From contig JBJKOY010000083.1 of the NCBI GenBank assembly GCA_046706945.1, positions 1 to 64,000 on the forward strand: a stretch of DNA of 64,000 nt, in the 5' to 3' direction. A program made the translations under genes and the position numbers. Below the pieces are notes generated by a model. That model had not been told where the DNA came from, searched no databases, and was given only the letters and a program-made list of their open reading frames with translations. The DNA is from FEN-1297 sp046706945 (GTDB taxonomy: Bacteria > Bacteroidota > Ignavibacteria > Ignavibacteriales > Ignavibacteriaceae). This document shows, in pieces, positions 8,696 to 16,491 of the stretch; within the stretch, counting starts at the first letter, position 1, and each line of letters starts with the position of its first letter.

Positions 8696-8758
8696 AACAG
8701 ACCACAAACTACAGACAACAGACCACAAACCACAGACAACAGACCACAAACCACACAC
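8696..8758. repeat. heptamer array with 21-base higher-order period
   Basis: Nine 7-base units organised as three 21-base copies: AACAGAC-CACAAAC-TACAGAC, then AACAGAC-CACAAAC-CACAGAC, then AACAGAC-CACAAAC-CACACAC. It stops about 70 bases before acuB. Confidence 0.9.
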
Positions 8759-8827
8759 CAAACAATTCTTTTCTTTCAAATTTTTTCGTAGATTTCAAAA
8801 TGTAAATTAAGAGTCGAGGAGGTTTAA

Positions 8828-9457
8828 ATGCTTATCCGCGAAGTAATGAATTCCGAACCCGTTACGATAACGCCCGCAACAAAATTAAACGACGCGTACA
8901 AACTAATGATCGATAAAAAAATAAGGCATATACCCGTTACTGACAGCGATAAGCTGTTAGGAATCGTTACCGACAGGGATTTGCGCCTTGCTACAAGCAA
9001 GCTGGCCGAGCATCCGTTCGATCCGGAATCCGAGGTTGGAAATGTTATGAGCAGTCCCGTGCAAACAGCGCGCCCGTGCGATCCTATAGAACTTGCGGCT
9101 CAAATAATGAGGGAATTAAAAATAGGCTGTCTTCCGGTCGTAGACGATGCGAAGCTTGTGGGGATTATAACTATTACCGACCTGCTGGATGCTCTTTTAA
9201 GGCTTACCGGCGTACATCAGCCTTCGGGAAGGCTCGACGTAAGACTCCTGAACCGTTCTGGCGAACTGGCAAAACTGACGGCATTGCTTGCGGAAAAGAA
9301 AGTGAATATCCGGTCCATATTAACGTATCCCGAATCCGACGATCAGGTCAGGCTGGTATTAAGAATAGGTTCGATAGAAATAAAATCAATAGCCGAAGCA
9401 ATTTGCAATGCCGGGTTCCAAGTAATCTGGCCGGTACATATATCATGTGTGAAATAA
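8828..9457 (+). CDS. acuB: CBS-pair and ACT domain protein, AcuB family
   Basis: The 209-residue protein has a CBS domain in its first 60 residues (MLIREVMNSEPVTITPATKL, then GIVTDRDLRLA), a second one at about 75-130 (VGIITITDLLDALL) and a C-terminal ACT domain from about 138 (RLDVRLLNRSGELAKLTALL). This is the AcuB layout of Bacillus, where acuB belongs to the acetoin/acetate utilisation acuABC operon. CBS pairs usually bind adenine nucleotides and so could sense energy charge, but the biochemical role of AcuB is not established. The start is supported by GAGGAGGT seven bases upstream. Its end overlaps acuC by 13 bases, so the two are translated from one message. Confidence 0.88.
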   Translation: MLIREVMNSEPVTITPATKLNDAYKLMIDKKIRHIPVTDSDKLLGIVTDRDLRLATSKLAEHPFDPESEVGNVMSSPVQTARPCDPIELAAQIMRELKIGCLPVVDDAKLVGIITITDLLDALLRLTGVHQPSGRLDVRLLNRSGELAKLTALLAEKKVNIRSILTYPESDDQVRLVLRIGSIEIKSIAEAICNAGFQVIWPVHISCVK

Positions 9458-10578
9458 TTTACAATCCTAATTACTCTAAATACTACCTGGGTAAAGAACA
9501 TCCTTTTGATCCCCGAAGAGCGGAAATGACGATAGATTTATTGGATGAATTGGGCATATTGAAAAAACCGCTCATTCCGGAACCGGTTGCGCCGCAAGAA
9601 TTGCTATGCGTGCACGATGAACATTATATCGATGCCGTTGAAAGTGCAAGCTGCGGACAAGAAACGCCGGGATTGGAAAAATTCGGACTGGGTACAGCGG
9701 ATAACCCGGTAATTAAAGGCATGGCGGAGGGCGCGAGAAATCATGCAGGGGGAACGGTTCTGGGAGCGCGTTTATTAATAGAGAATAAAGCAAAAAAAGT
9801 CATGCAGTTCGGCGGCGGATTCCATCATGCTCGCCGAAACTCGGCTGAAGGGTTTTGTATTTACAACGATCTCGCCCTGGCAATTAAGGAAATGACATCC
9901 GCCGGGTGGCATGTTGTATACCTGGATATCGATGTTCACCACGGAGACGGCGTACAGGAAATTTTTTATTCGGACGAAAAAGTTATGACAATTTCCATCC
10001 ACGAATCAGGTGAATATTTATTCCCCGGGACAGGCTGGCTGCACGAACTCGGCCGCGGGATGGGCAGATCGCTGAAATTAAACCTGCCGCTTGAACCGTT
10101 TACGGAAGGGGATTCTTATTTGGAAGTTGCGGAAAGTGTTTTAAGCCGGGCACTGCAGTGGTTTAAACCCGACGCACTTATAGTCCAGGCCGGAGCTGAC
10201 GCGCATTTCTCCGATCCGCTTGCAGACCTTATGCTGACCGCCCGCGACTTTGAAAAAATTTTTCGAAAAATCCTGGAATTTACGGATCTGTATTGCGGCG
10301 GTAAAGTACTGTTTACACTCGGCGGAGGCTATTCGTTACCCGCGGTGTTCAGAATTTGGACCTTGCTTTATTGCGTACTTTTCAATTCGGAAATCCCCGA
10401 ATATTTGCCCGAATCCTGGAGGCTGCACTGGCAGGAAAAAATCGGTAAAGAATTACCCAGGTTCCTGTACGATCCCGATCCTGCTTATAAGCCCGTCCCG
10501 AGGAAAGCGGAAATAACCCGTTCGAACAAAGAATTAATACGCAGACTTTTGGATGCGGTAACCGCCGACTGGCTTTGA
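9445..10578 (+). CDS. acuC: AcuC-family deacetylase (histone deacetylase fold)
   Basis: The 377-residue protein starts MCEIIYNPNYSKYYLGKEHP, the typical AcuC N-terminus. It holds the catalytic GGFHHA with paired histidines, the zinc-binding DIDVHHGDG and the later QAGADAHFSDPLADL and LGGGYS motifs of class I/II deacetylases. In Bacillus AcuC removes the acetyl group from acetyl-CoA synthetase and reactivates it. Here it is translationally coupled to acuB and stands downstream of acsA and a Pat-like gene. The reading frame is open further upstream, but that extension only mirrors acuB in another frame; the ATG at 9445 gives the proper family start. It ends 2 bases from the convergent kinase gene. 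Confidence 0.93.
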   Translation: MCEIIYNPNYSKYYLGKEHPFDPRRAEMTIDLLDELGILKKPLIPEPVAPQELLCVHDEHYIDAVESASCGQETPGLEKFGLGTADNPVIKGMAEGARNHAGGTVLGARLLIENKAKKVMQFGGGFHHARRNSAEGFCIYNDLALAIKEMTSAGWHVVYLDIDVHHGDGVQEIFYSDEKVMTISIHESGEYLFPGTGWLHELGRGMGRSLKLNLPLEPFTEGDSYLEVAESVLSRALQWFKPDALIVQAGADAHFSDPLADLMLTARDFEKIFRKILEFTDLYCGGKVLFTLGGGYSLPAVFRIWTLLYCVLFNSEIPEYLPESWRLHWQEKIGKELPRFLYDPDPAYKPVPRKAEITRSNKELIRRLLDAVTADWL

Positions 10579-10580
10579 AG

Positions 10581-11096
10581 CTACCGGGAAAGCAGGTATT
10601 CCCGGAATTCGTCAATTGCTTTTACTTCCGCTTTGACGTACTGTTCGAAAAGCTTGTCTCCCGTTCTTTCCCGTACCGCCGAAATGCCCACATCAATTAA
10701 GCGGAAACCTTCTTCGGCTTGGATAATGTTATCGTATGCATCGCCGCCGTAACTGGCCGGTCGTTTAAGATCCCTATGTACAAAACCTTTTTTATGCAGT
10801 TCGATTAACTTTTCGCGGAATGTATTGAACATTGTTTCGCGAACTTCGAGTTCAAACTGTCTGAAATCGAAAAGTTTCAGCCTTTCCATAACAAGTATCT
10901 GATCATCCTCTGAAATATCGATTCTCATAAATTTTACTACTAGGTTGTTTATCTTGTTTGCGAACTTCATATTCTCGGCTTCTACGGAAATCTCCACTCG
11001 CGAATCGGGCGTGAAAATTTTCCCGACCTCCGTCGGCGATACGGCGATCACTACGTTATTATGTCCCCTGCTTAATTGCTGCGGGTATTTTCTCAT
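10581..11096 (-). CDS. very small protein kinase-like protein
   Basis: This 171-residue protein is well below the usual 250-300 residues of a kinase domain. K26 in EVGKIF and E40 or E41 in VEAEN could be the N-lobe Lys-Glu pair. The catalytic loop HRDLK starts at H107 with D109 as base. The Mg-binding Asn is probably N123 in YDNII, 14 residues after D109 instead of the usual five, because RPASYGGDAYD is inserted. The DFG motif is DVG at 135-137. The part after DVG is only about 35 residues, so no full substrate-binding lobe is present. Substrate and role are unknown. It stands alone and converges on acuC with a 2-base gap. Confidence 0.75.
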   Translation of the reverse strand: MRKYPQQLSRGHNNVVIAVSPTEVGKIFTPDSRVEISVEAENMKFANKINNLVVKFMRIDISEDDQILVMERLKLFDFRQFELEVRETMFNTFREKLIELHKKGFVHRDLKRPASYGGDAYDNIIQAEEGFRLIDVGISAVRERTGDKLFEQYVKAEVKAIDEFREYLLSR

Positions 11097-11237
11097 ATAT
11101 TCTCCGTCGGCTATTTAAAAATTCAAGATTTTAATTTCCCTCCCGCAGATTAAAAATATGAATTTAATAAAGATAAAAAAACACTAACCGGATACCAGCC
11201 TCTAAATTATTCAAGGATTCCGGCGGGGATTTTAACA

Positions 11238-11807
11238 TCAGTTTTTCCGTCCGGACTCTGCTAATTCTGGAGCGGAGCTATTTTTCTTAAATAAAAGAGG
11301 AACAATTCCCAGAATAACGGCAACTATTACTACTACTACGGCTCCTACAAGATTAGGTTTAACCGTCATAATAAAAACGGCACCGAGTCCAACGACCAGC
11401 CTTGTCTGCAGCAGGTTCAAAAGCTTTAATTTACTTATCTGCCGCTGCAGCTCCTGGGTCGTCAGATCTTTGGCAGAATCTAATGACTTGCCGAACCTCT
11501 TAACCTTGCCGTTTATTACGGCGGAACCGTGCACTACTAAAAACAGCCACAGCAGGAATGAAACTATTATCCAGGGCGTCCAGCCCCATTTAGCCGCGGC
11601 TAAATAAATGCCGGTAATCAGGAGTAAGAATCCGGCGCTTATATATGCAAATTTAAGAGAGGAAAGAAACTTAACCCATTCGCGGGCTTGCTCGGAATTT
11701 GCAGAACCGTTAAGTTTCGAAATACCGACCCATTCCAGGCTCATGCCCATAAACAAAACGAATGCGCCGGAAATATGGAAGAACAAAACCACAAAATAAA
11801 ATTCCAT
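11238..11807 (-). CDS. four-helix integral membrane protein, possibly DUF2269-like
   Basis: The 189-residue protein has about four hydrophobic segments: the N-terminus (FYFVVLFFHISGAFVLFMG), residues about 50-68, about 75-95 and a C-terminal one near 140-170. Between the third and fourth lies a polar stretch with KDLTTQELQRQISKLKLLN. The histidine in FFHISGAFVL and the overall pattern resemble predicted membrane proteins of the DUF2269 type. No catalytic motif is visible. It has its own spacing on both sides and no obvious operon partner. Confidence 0.75.
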   Translation of the reverse strand: MEFYFVVLFFHISGAFVLFMGMSLEWVGISKLNGSANSEQAREWVKFLSSLKFAYISAGFLLLITGIYLAAAKWGWTPWIIVSFLLWLFLVVHGSAVINGKVKRFGKSLDSAKDLTTQELQRQISKLKLLNLLQTRLVVGLGAVFIMTVKPNLVGAVVVVIVAVILGIVPLLFKKNSSAPELAESGRKN

Positions 11808-12036
11808 TTTATTCCCTTTATTTGTTTACAATCTAAAGATAATAACCGCTGCGGAAGATTAATGTTATCTAAATCATTTTAGAATTTAGAAATGCATTAT
11901 TATTGTTTTTAAAATAATAATTTCCGGCGCTCGAGGTAACTGCCTGCCCGGGAAACCGCTTCAAGCGGGAGTTTTGACGGATAACCGGAATGCGGAAGGT
12001 TCGATTCCAGGATTTATGAAATTTTATCTTGGCTTA

Positions 12037-12444
12037 TTAATACACGCCTTTGCCGTTTAAGAATTCGGAATATTGTTTATCTGCTTTAAGAATATGATTG
12101 GTCAGCCAGTCTTTTAAATGCTGCATCACTTGCACGCTTATAACTGCTTTGCCGTTCTCGTATTCGTGTTTGATTTTTCCAAACTCCTCTATAAAATCGG
12201 CATGTAGTTTTTTGTGCCGACTTGAATCGGGATAGTTATACTTGTCAAAAAGTTTTTCTTCGCTGCCGAAATGAAATGCGGAGTAATTCATAACTTCATC
12301 CAGGATATCGCCGATTACTTCTTTACCCTTCCCGGCTTTCATTGCCTCATGCATATAATTTATTAAGTCAATCCACGACTTATGCTGTTCGTCAATTTCT
12401 TTTACCTTTACGGAGTAGTTGTTGTCCCAGATTAACAGTGCCAT
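12037..12444 (-). CDS. bacteriohemerythrin
   Basis: The 135-residue single-domain protein carries the full set of di-iron ligands of hemerythrins: H21 in DEQHKSW, H58 and E62 in HFGSEE, H77 and H81 in HKKLH, and H117 and D122 in NHILKAD. Such proteins bind oxygen reversibly and are thought to buffer, deliver or sense oxygen in microaerophiles. It has no fused signalling domain. An imperfect inverted repeat lies upstream at 12485-12511. Confidence 0.95.
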   Translation of the reverse strand: MALLIWDNNYSVKVKEIDEQHKSWIDLINYMHEAMKAGKGKEVIGDILDEVMNYSAFHFGSEEKLFDKYNYPDSSRHKKLHADFIEEFGKIKHEYENGKAVISVQVMQHLKDWLTNHILKADKQYSEFLNGKGVY

Positions 12445-12484
12445 ATTTTTCCTTTTCGAATAAATTAATTACTTTGGTTTTTAT

Positions 12485-12511
12485 TAATAATCGGTAAAAA
12501 CCCGGTTATTA
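12485..12511. repeat. inverted repeat upstream of bacteriohemerythrin
   Basis: AATAATCGG (12486-12494) pairs with CCGGTTATT (12502-12510) with a single G-T wobble around a short A-rich loop. It lies about 40 bases upstream of the hemerythrin start and could be an operator or a leader hairpin. No known regulator site is recognised. Confidence 0.45.
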
Positions 12512-12700
12512 TTAAGTTTGCGGGGTTGAATTTTCAACAAGTATTTGACTAAAATAGCGAAATAAATTGTCCGGTAATGATTCCGATAATAATCTAATGG
12601 ATCATTTAGAATATATATACATCAAATTTTTCTTTTATAAATCCCGATGTTAAATAAATGTTAACATCATCATTATCCGGGAATAAAATAAATAATTAAC

Positions 12701-12730
12701 TTGACAAATATTGGATGATGTTATATTTTG
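12701..12730 (+). promoter_or_regulatory. ilv operon promoter
   Basis: TTGACA at 12701-12706 is followed by TATATTTTG at 12722-12730. The geometry (TTG-N18-TA...TTTG) lies within one base of the Bacteroidota pattern and matches the thr promoter in this window. The leader peptide ATG follows 22 bases later. Confidence 0.65.
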
Positions 12731-12751
12731 TACAATAATTTAAAATTAAGT

Positions 12752-12913
12752 ATGTTCAACCCGGCGAAAAATACAACCCTTGAATTAGTCCCTGTTCAAA
12801 ACAACAGCGGCCGCCGTGTTGTAGTGCGCAATTCAAGAGTTATCCTTTCTTTAGATATCATTCTAGGGATTTCCGTAATTATTAGCATTCTAGGTATTAT
12901 AATCCTAGGCTGA
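12752..12913 (+). CDS. branched-chain amino acid operon leader peptide
   Basis: A 53-codon frame starts at ATG 12752 just after a promoter and ends at TGA 12911-12913, immediately before an attenuator structure and the ilv-leu operon. It contains 10 Ile, 7 Leu and 7 Val. Val-Val-Val occurs at codons 23-25 and the last 24 codons are almost all Ile, Leu or Val with three CTA Leu codons. This composition is what an attenuation leader for Ile/Val/Leu synthesis needs. The last 22 residues would also form a transmembrane helix, so a small membrane protein is the alternative. An in-frame TTG at 12728 lies inside the promoter and is not a credible start. Confidence 0.75.
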   Translation: MFNPAKNTTLELVPVQNNSGRRVVVRNSRVILSLDIILGISVIISILGIIILG

Positions 12914-12919
12914 TATACC

Positions 12920-12990
12920 GGTCAATCCCAATTCAAAAAATATAAAATGATGGAAAGAAATTAGAATAGGGATTGACCTGATCCCGAGTT
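12920..12990 (+). promoter_or_regulatory. ilv attenuator: antiterminator and terminator arms
   Basis: GGTCAATCCC (12920-12929) pairs perfectly with GGGATTGACC (12969-12978); after one A-A mismatch the stem extends by ATTC/GAAT. The 3' arm also contains GGGAT (12969-12973), which pairs with ATCCC (12981-12985) just before GAGTTTTAT, a terminator-like hairpin. The two structures exclude each other. The first arm starts 7 bases after the leader stop codon, so a ribosome that finishes the leader would block it and favour termination; a ribosome stalled at Ile/Val/Leu codons would leave it free. Confidence 0.72.
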
Positions 12991-13226
12991 TTATATCTGA
13001 AGATTATTTTTTGTAATTTTCAGAGGCGAATGTGAGATTTTTTTGTTTCAAATCCGGCTATCATAAAACTTCCACAAGAAGTAGTACAGTCGATGCTGCT
13101 CTCACCAAAAGTGTCGTAGTAAATATACAACATCACATCGAATACTTGAGCAATGCCGAAGTTTTCGGCAAAAGATTTTATATTGAAAATATTATTTGAA
13201 CTACAAGAAGATAGAAAGGATCTAAT
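12991..13226 (+). other. distal ilv leader region
   Basis: These 236 bases lie between the attenuator and ilvB. A GTG-started frame of 55 codons is open at 13032-13199 (starts VRFFCFKSGYHK), without recognisable family or ribosome site; it may be chance. A short hairpin GCCGAA/TTCGGC stands at 13155-13169. A Shine-Dalgarno-like AGAAAGGATC precedes the ilvB ATG. Confidence 0.5.
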
Positions 13227-14945
13227 ATGAGAACCTCCAAGCAATTGTTGTCCGGGGCCGAAATCTTTTTTGAATGTCTTAAACGAGAAAAGGTTGAGTA
13301 TGTGTTCGGTTTTCCCGGCGGCGCAGTGCTAAAGCTTTACGAGAAGCTCTACGATGTTGATCATCTTCGGCACATACTTGTAAGGCACGAGCAGGGCGCT
13401 GCGCATATGGCCGAGGGTTATGCTAAAGCAACGGGAAAGGTGGGCGTCGTACTGGTTACTTCCGGGCCCGGTGCAACCAATACGGTAACCGGTATAGCGG
13501 ATGCTTATATGGATTCAGTTCCGATTGTAGTCTTTACCGGACAGGTGCCGACGCACCTTATCGGGAACGATGCTTTTCAGGAAGCCGACATCGTCGGAAT
13601 TACAAGACCGATAACAAAGCATAATTTTCTTGTAAGAGATGTTAAGGAATTGGCGACGATTATTAAGAAAGCTTTCTTTATTGCGTCTACGGGCAGACCG
13701 GGACCGGTGCTCGTCGATTTGCCGAAGGATGTTATTGCTTCGGTTTGCGAATTCGAATATCCGGACAAGGTTGATCTTAAAGGATATAAGCCTACATTTC
13801 TCGGACATCAAAATCAGATTAAGAAAGCCGCGGAAGTTCTAAAAAAGGCGAAAAGACCCTTGCTGTACGTCGGAGGCGGAGTTATAATGTCGGGAGGACA
13901 CAGGGAATTGAGTCTTCTTGTAAGGGAAAATAACCTGCCTGTTACGATGACGCTGCAGGGACTCGGTGCTTTCCCGATGAGCGAGCCGCAGTCTCTGGGA
14001 ATGCTAGGCATGCACGGCACGTACTGGGCGAACCAGGCGGTTAATAACTGCGACCTGCTGATATCGCTCGGCGCAAGGTTCGACGACCGCGTAACGGGTA
14101 AAGTAGACGCGTTCGCCACCGGAGCCTATAAAATTCATGTCGATATAGATCCGACCTGCATCGATAAAAACGTAATCGTCGATCTTCCTATTGTGGGAGA
14201 CGTTAAGCACGTTCTTGCGGAGCTTGCCGCCGAGATCAACGAACCTCTTGAGATAAGCGACTGGTGGAAACAAATAGAAGCGTGGAGGGAAGAATGCCCG
14301 TTAACTTACGAAAAAGATGACGGAAAACTCAGAACACAATTTGTACTGGAAAAAATTTATGAAAAGACCAAAGGTGAAGCGGTTGTGGTAACCGACGTCG
14401 GGCAGCACCAAATGTGGGTCGCGCAGTATTACAAGTTTAATCACCCGCGGTCTCATTTGACCAGCGGAGGTTTGGGAACGATGGGCTTTGCGCTGCCCGC
14501 CTCGATAGGAGCCGCTTTCGGCGTGAAGGACAGGCCGGTTATCTCGATATCGGGCGACGGCGGATTTCAGATGAATATACAGGAACTTATCACCGCGGTC
14601 TATAACAAACTCCCCGTCAAATTTATAATAATAAACAACAGCTTTTTAGGAATGGTGCGCCAGTGGCAGGAACTTTTTCACGCTGAGAAGTACAGCTTTA
14701 CCGATCTTTCTGACAGCAACCCGGATTTTAAAAAAGTAGGCGAGGCATTCGGACTAAAATCATTTTCTACGAACAGGCCGGATGAGGTTGACGAAATCCT
14801 GGACGAAGCCTTCTCTACTGACGACGGCCCGGTCCTTATCGAATTCAAGGTCGTTAAAGAAGAAATGGTTTTCCCGATAATTCCTTCGGGAGCTACCATA
14901 AATGAAATGATGACCAAACGCTTAGACCCAAAGGAGATGGTTTGA
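13227..14945 (+). CDS. ilvB: acetolactate synthase large (catalytic) subunit
   Basis: The 572-residue thiamine diphosphate enzyme joins two pyruvates to acetolactate, or pyruvate and 2-oxobutyrate to acetohydroxybutyrate, the first common step to valine, leucine and isoleucine. E55 in VRHEQGAAHM is the conserved activating glutamate. The ThDP/Mg motif GDG at 443-445 continues to IIINNS, and SGPGATN follows the glutamate region. It is the first structural gene after the ilv attenuator and lies three bases before its regulatory subunit ilvN. Confidence 0.97.
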   Translation: MRTSKQLLSGAEIFFECLKREKVEYVFGFPGGAVLKLYEKLYDVDHLRHILVRHEQGAAHMAEGYAKATGKVGVVLVTSGPGATNTVTGIADAYMDSVPIVVFTGQVPTHLIGNDAFQEADIVGITRPITKHNFLVRDVKELATIIKKAFFIASTGRPGPVLVDLPKDVIASVCEFEYPDKVDLKGYKPTFLGHQNQIKKAAEVLKKAKRPLLYVGGGVIMSGGHRELSLLVRENNLPVTMTLQGLGAFPMSEPQSLGMLGMHGTYWANQAVNNCDLLISLGARFDDRVTGKVDAFATGAYKIHVDIDPTCIDKNVIVDLPIVGDVKHVLAELAAEINEPLEISDWWKQIEAWREECPLTYEKDDGKLRTQFVLEKIYEKTKGEAVVVTDVGQHQMWVAQYYKFNHPRSHLTSGGLGTMGFALPASIGAAFGVKDRPVISISGDGGFQMNIQELITAVYNKLPVKFIIINNSFLGMVRQWQELFHAEKYSFTDLSDSNPDFKKVGEAFGLKSFSTNRPDEVDEILDEAFSTDDGPVLIEFKVVKEEMVFPIIPSGATINEMMTKRLDPKEMV

Positions 14946-14948
14946 TAT

Positions 14949-15458
14949 ATGAAACACACTATATCCGTTTTAGTTGAAAACCAGTTCGGCGCTTTCAACA
15001 GAGTTGCTACAATGTTTAGCGGTAAGGGGTTCAACATCCACAGTATTTCCATCGGTGAAACGGAAACCGCGGATATTTCGAGGATGACGATTGTTACCGA
15101 GGGCGACGATAAGATAATCGAACAAATAGTAAAGCAATTGAACCGCCTTATTGATACCATCAAGGTTATAGATCTTACCGGGCAGAACAGGGTCGAGAGG
15201 GATCTGGCGCTTATCTCCGTATATTATCAAAAAGGTACGAGAGCGGAGATAACGAACATTTGCGAAATTTTCAGAGGTAATGTTGTGGACATAAATAATA
15301 AAACACTGACGCTGGAAATAACCGGTCCGCCGGATAAAATAGACGCGGTTGTAAACGTGCTTGAACCCTACGGTATAAAGGAAATGGCGCGTTCAGGGAC
15401 TGTCGCCCTCAAAAGAGGCGAACAGTTGAGACATGAAAAAACACCTATAACACAATAA
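14949..15458 (+). CDS. ilvN: acetolactate synthase small (regulatory) subunit
   Basis: The 169-residue protein begins with an ACT domain, MKHTISVLVENQFGAFNRVA and FNIHSISIGETE, the valine-binding part of IlvN/IlvH. The C-terminal half (RDLALISVYY to LEPYGIKEMARSG) is the usual second domain of the family. It binds IlvB, raises its activity and gives feedback inhibition by valine. It is translated directly after ilvB. Confidence 0.96.
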   Translation: MKHTISVLVENQFGAFNRVATMFSGKGFNIHSISIGETETADISRMTIVTEGDDKIIEQIVKQLNRLIDTIKVIDLTGQNRVERDLALISVYYQKGTRAEITNICEIFRGNVVDINNKTLTLEITGPPDKIDAVVNVLEPYGIKEMARSGTVALKRGEQLRHEKTPITQ

Positions 15459-15474
15459 AAATAAGGATATAAAA

Positions 15475-16491
15475 ATGAAAGTTTATTATGAGAGCGATGC
15501 GTCGTTGGAAAATATATCGAATAAAAAGATTGCCGTGCTGGGTTTCGGAAGCCAGGGACATGCTCATGCTTTGAATCTAAAAGAGAGCGGCTGCAACGTA
15601 TGCGTGGGCTTGAGAAAAGAAAGCGATAAATGGGCTAAAGCCGAAGCGGCCGGCCTTACGGTTAAAACTATTTCCGAAGCTTCGGAATGGGCGGATATTA
15701 TTATGGTGCTGGTGCCGGATCAGAATCAGAAATCCGTATATGAAAAGGACATCGCGCCGAATCTTAAATCCGGAAATACGCTGGCTTTTGCACACGGTTT
15801 TAACATACACTTCAAGCAAATAGTCCCTCCGAAAGACGTGGATGTTATTATGATTGCGCCCAAGAGTCCGGGACATCTGGTAAGACGAACCTATCTGGAA
15901 GGCGCCGGAGTGCCTTGCCTTATCGCCGTTCAACAGGACGCGTCAGGCAAAGCAAAAGATACTGCGCTTGCCTGGTCAAAGGGCATAGGCGGTACTAAAG
16001 CCGGCGTTATTGAAACTAACTTTAAAGATGAAACCGAGACTGACTTGTTCGGAGAGCAGGCAGTTTTATGCGGCGGTTCGGCCGAATTAATTAAGGCCGG
16101 TTTCGATACATTGGTCGAAGCTGGTTATCCGCCGGAGTTGGCGTACTTCGAATGTATGCACGAAATGAAATTAATAGTCGATCTTTATTATGAAGGCGGT
16201 CTTTCGCGAATGAATTATTCGGTCAGCGATACCGCTGAATACGGCGGAATGACCAGAGGAAAAAGGCTTATCACTGCGGAAACCAGAAAAGAAATGAAGA
16301 AAATACTAGGCGAAATCCAGTCGGGTCAGTTTGCGAAAGAATGGCTCGATGAATATAACTCCGGCCAGCCCCTTATGCAAAAATTAAGGACCGAGAATAA
16401 AGAGCATCAAATCGAAAAGGTCGGTTCGAAGCTGAGAGAGATGATGAAGTGGCTCTTCAAGAAAAATAAAAAGGAAGAGGTCGGCGTATGA
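15475..16491 (+). CDS. ilvC: ketol-acid reductoisomerase, class I
   Basis: The 338-residue length is that of class I KARI. The Rossmann motif GFGSQGHAHAL begins at residue 23, and the cofactor loop LRKESDKW suggests NADPH preference. The C-terminal knotted domain holds DLFGEQAVLCGG and YFECMHEMKLIVDLYYEGG with the Mg ligands. It converts acetolactate to dihydroxyisovalerate. Its stop codon overlaps the leuB start (ATGA), indicating translational coupling. Confidence 0.97.
   Translation: MKVYYESDASLENISNKKIAVLGFGSQGHAHALNLKESGCNVCVGLRKESDKWAKAEAAGLTVKTISEASEWADIIMVLVPDQNQKSVYEKDIAPNLKSGNTLAFAHGFNIHFKQIVPPKDVDVIMIAPKSPGHLVRRTYLEGAGVPCLIAVQQDASGKAKDTALAWSKGIGGTKAGVIETNFKDETETDLFGEQAVLCGGSAELIKAGFDTLVEAGYPPELAYFECMHEMKLIVDLYYEGGLSRMNYSVSDTAEYGGMTRGKRLITAETRKEMKKILGEIQSGQFAKEWLDEYNSGQPLMQKLRTENKEHQIEKVGSKLREMMKWLFKKNKKEEVGV

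Larger units (their letters stand above)
8227..8827. other. repeat-rich 600-base intergenic region
   Basis: No gene is visible. The region carries a heptamer array in one orientation at 8237-8264, a complementary array at 8696-8758 and an imperfect inverted repeat of CTTTGTG words at 8451-8569. The acuB Shine-Dalgarno (GAGGAGGT) lies at its right end. Confidence 0.7.

Noticed and set aside
9076..9444. Upstream extension of the acuC frame to give a 500-residue protein
   Set aside because: The extra 123 codons are a shifted reading of acuB with low-complexity Arg/Ser-rich sequence; AcuC homology starts at 9445.
11920..12015. tRNA-like elements (GGTTCGATTCC and a CCGCTTCAAGCGG stem with TCA in the loop), suggestive of a tRNA-Sec
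   Set aside because: The T-stem bases around the loop do not pair, no acceptor stem can be formed and no D arm is present.
12728..12751. TTG start for the ilv leader peptide
   Set aside because: This codon is part of the promoter -10/-7 element, so it would not be in the message.
13155..13169. GCCGAA/TTCGGC hairpin as a second ilv terminator
   Set aside because: Loop of only three bases and no proper T run; too weak to call.
14678..15163. Minus-strand frame of 161 codons across the ilvB-ilvN junction
   Set aside because: Antisense to two clear genes; Ser/Ile-rich sequence typical of a shadow frame.
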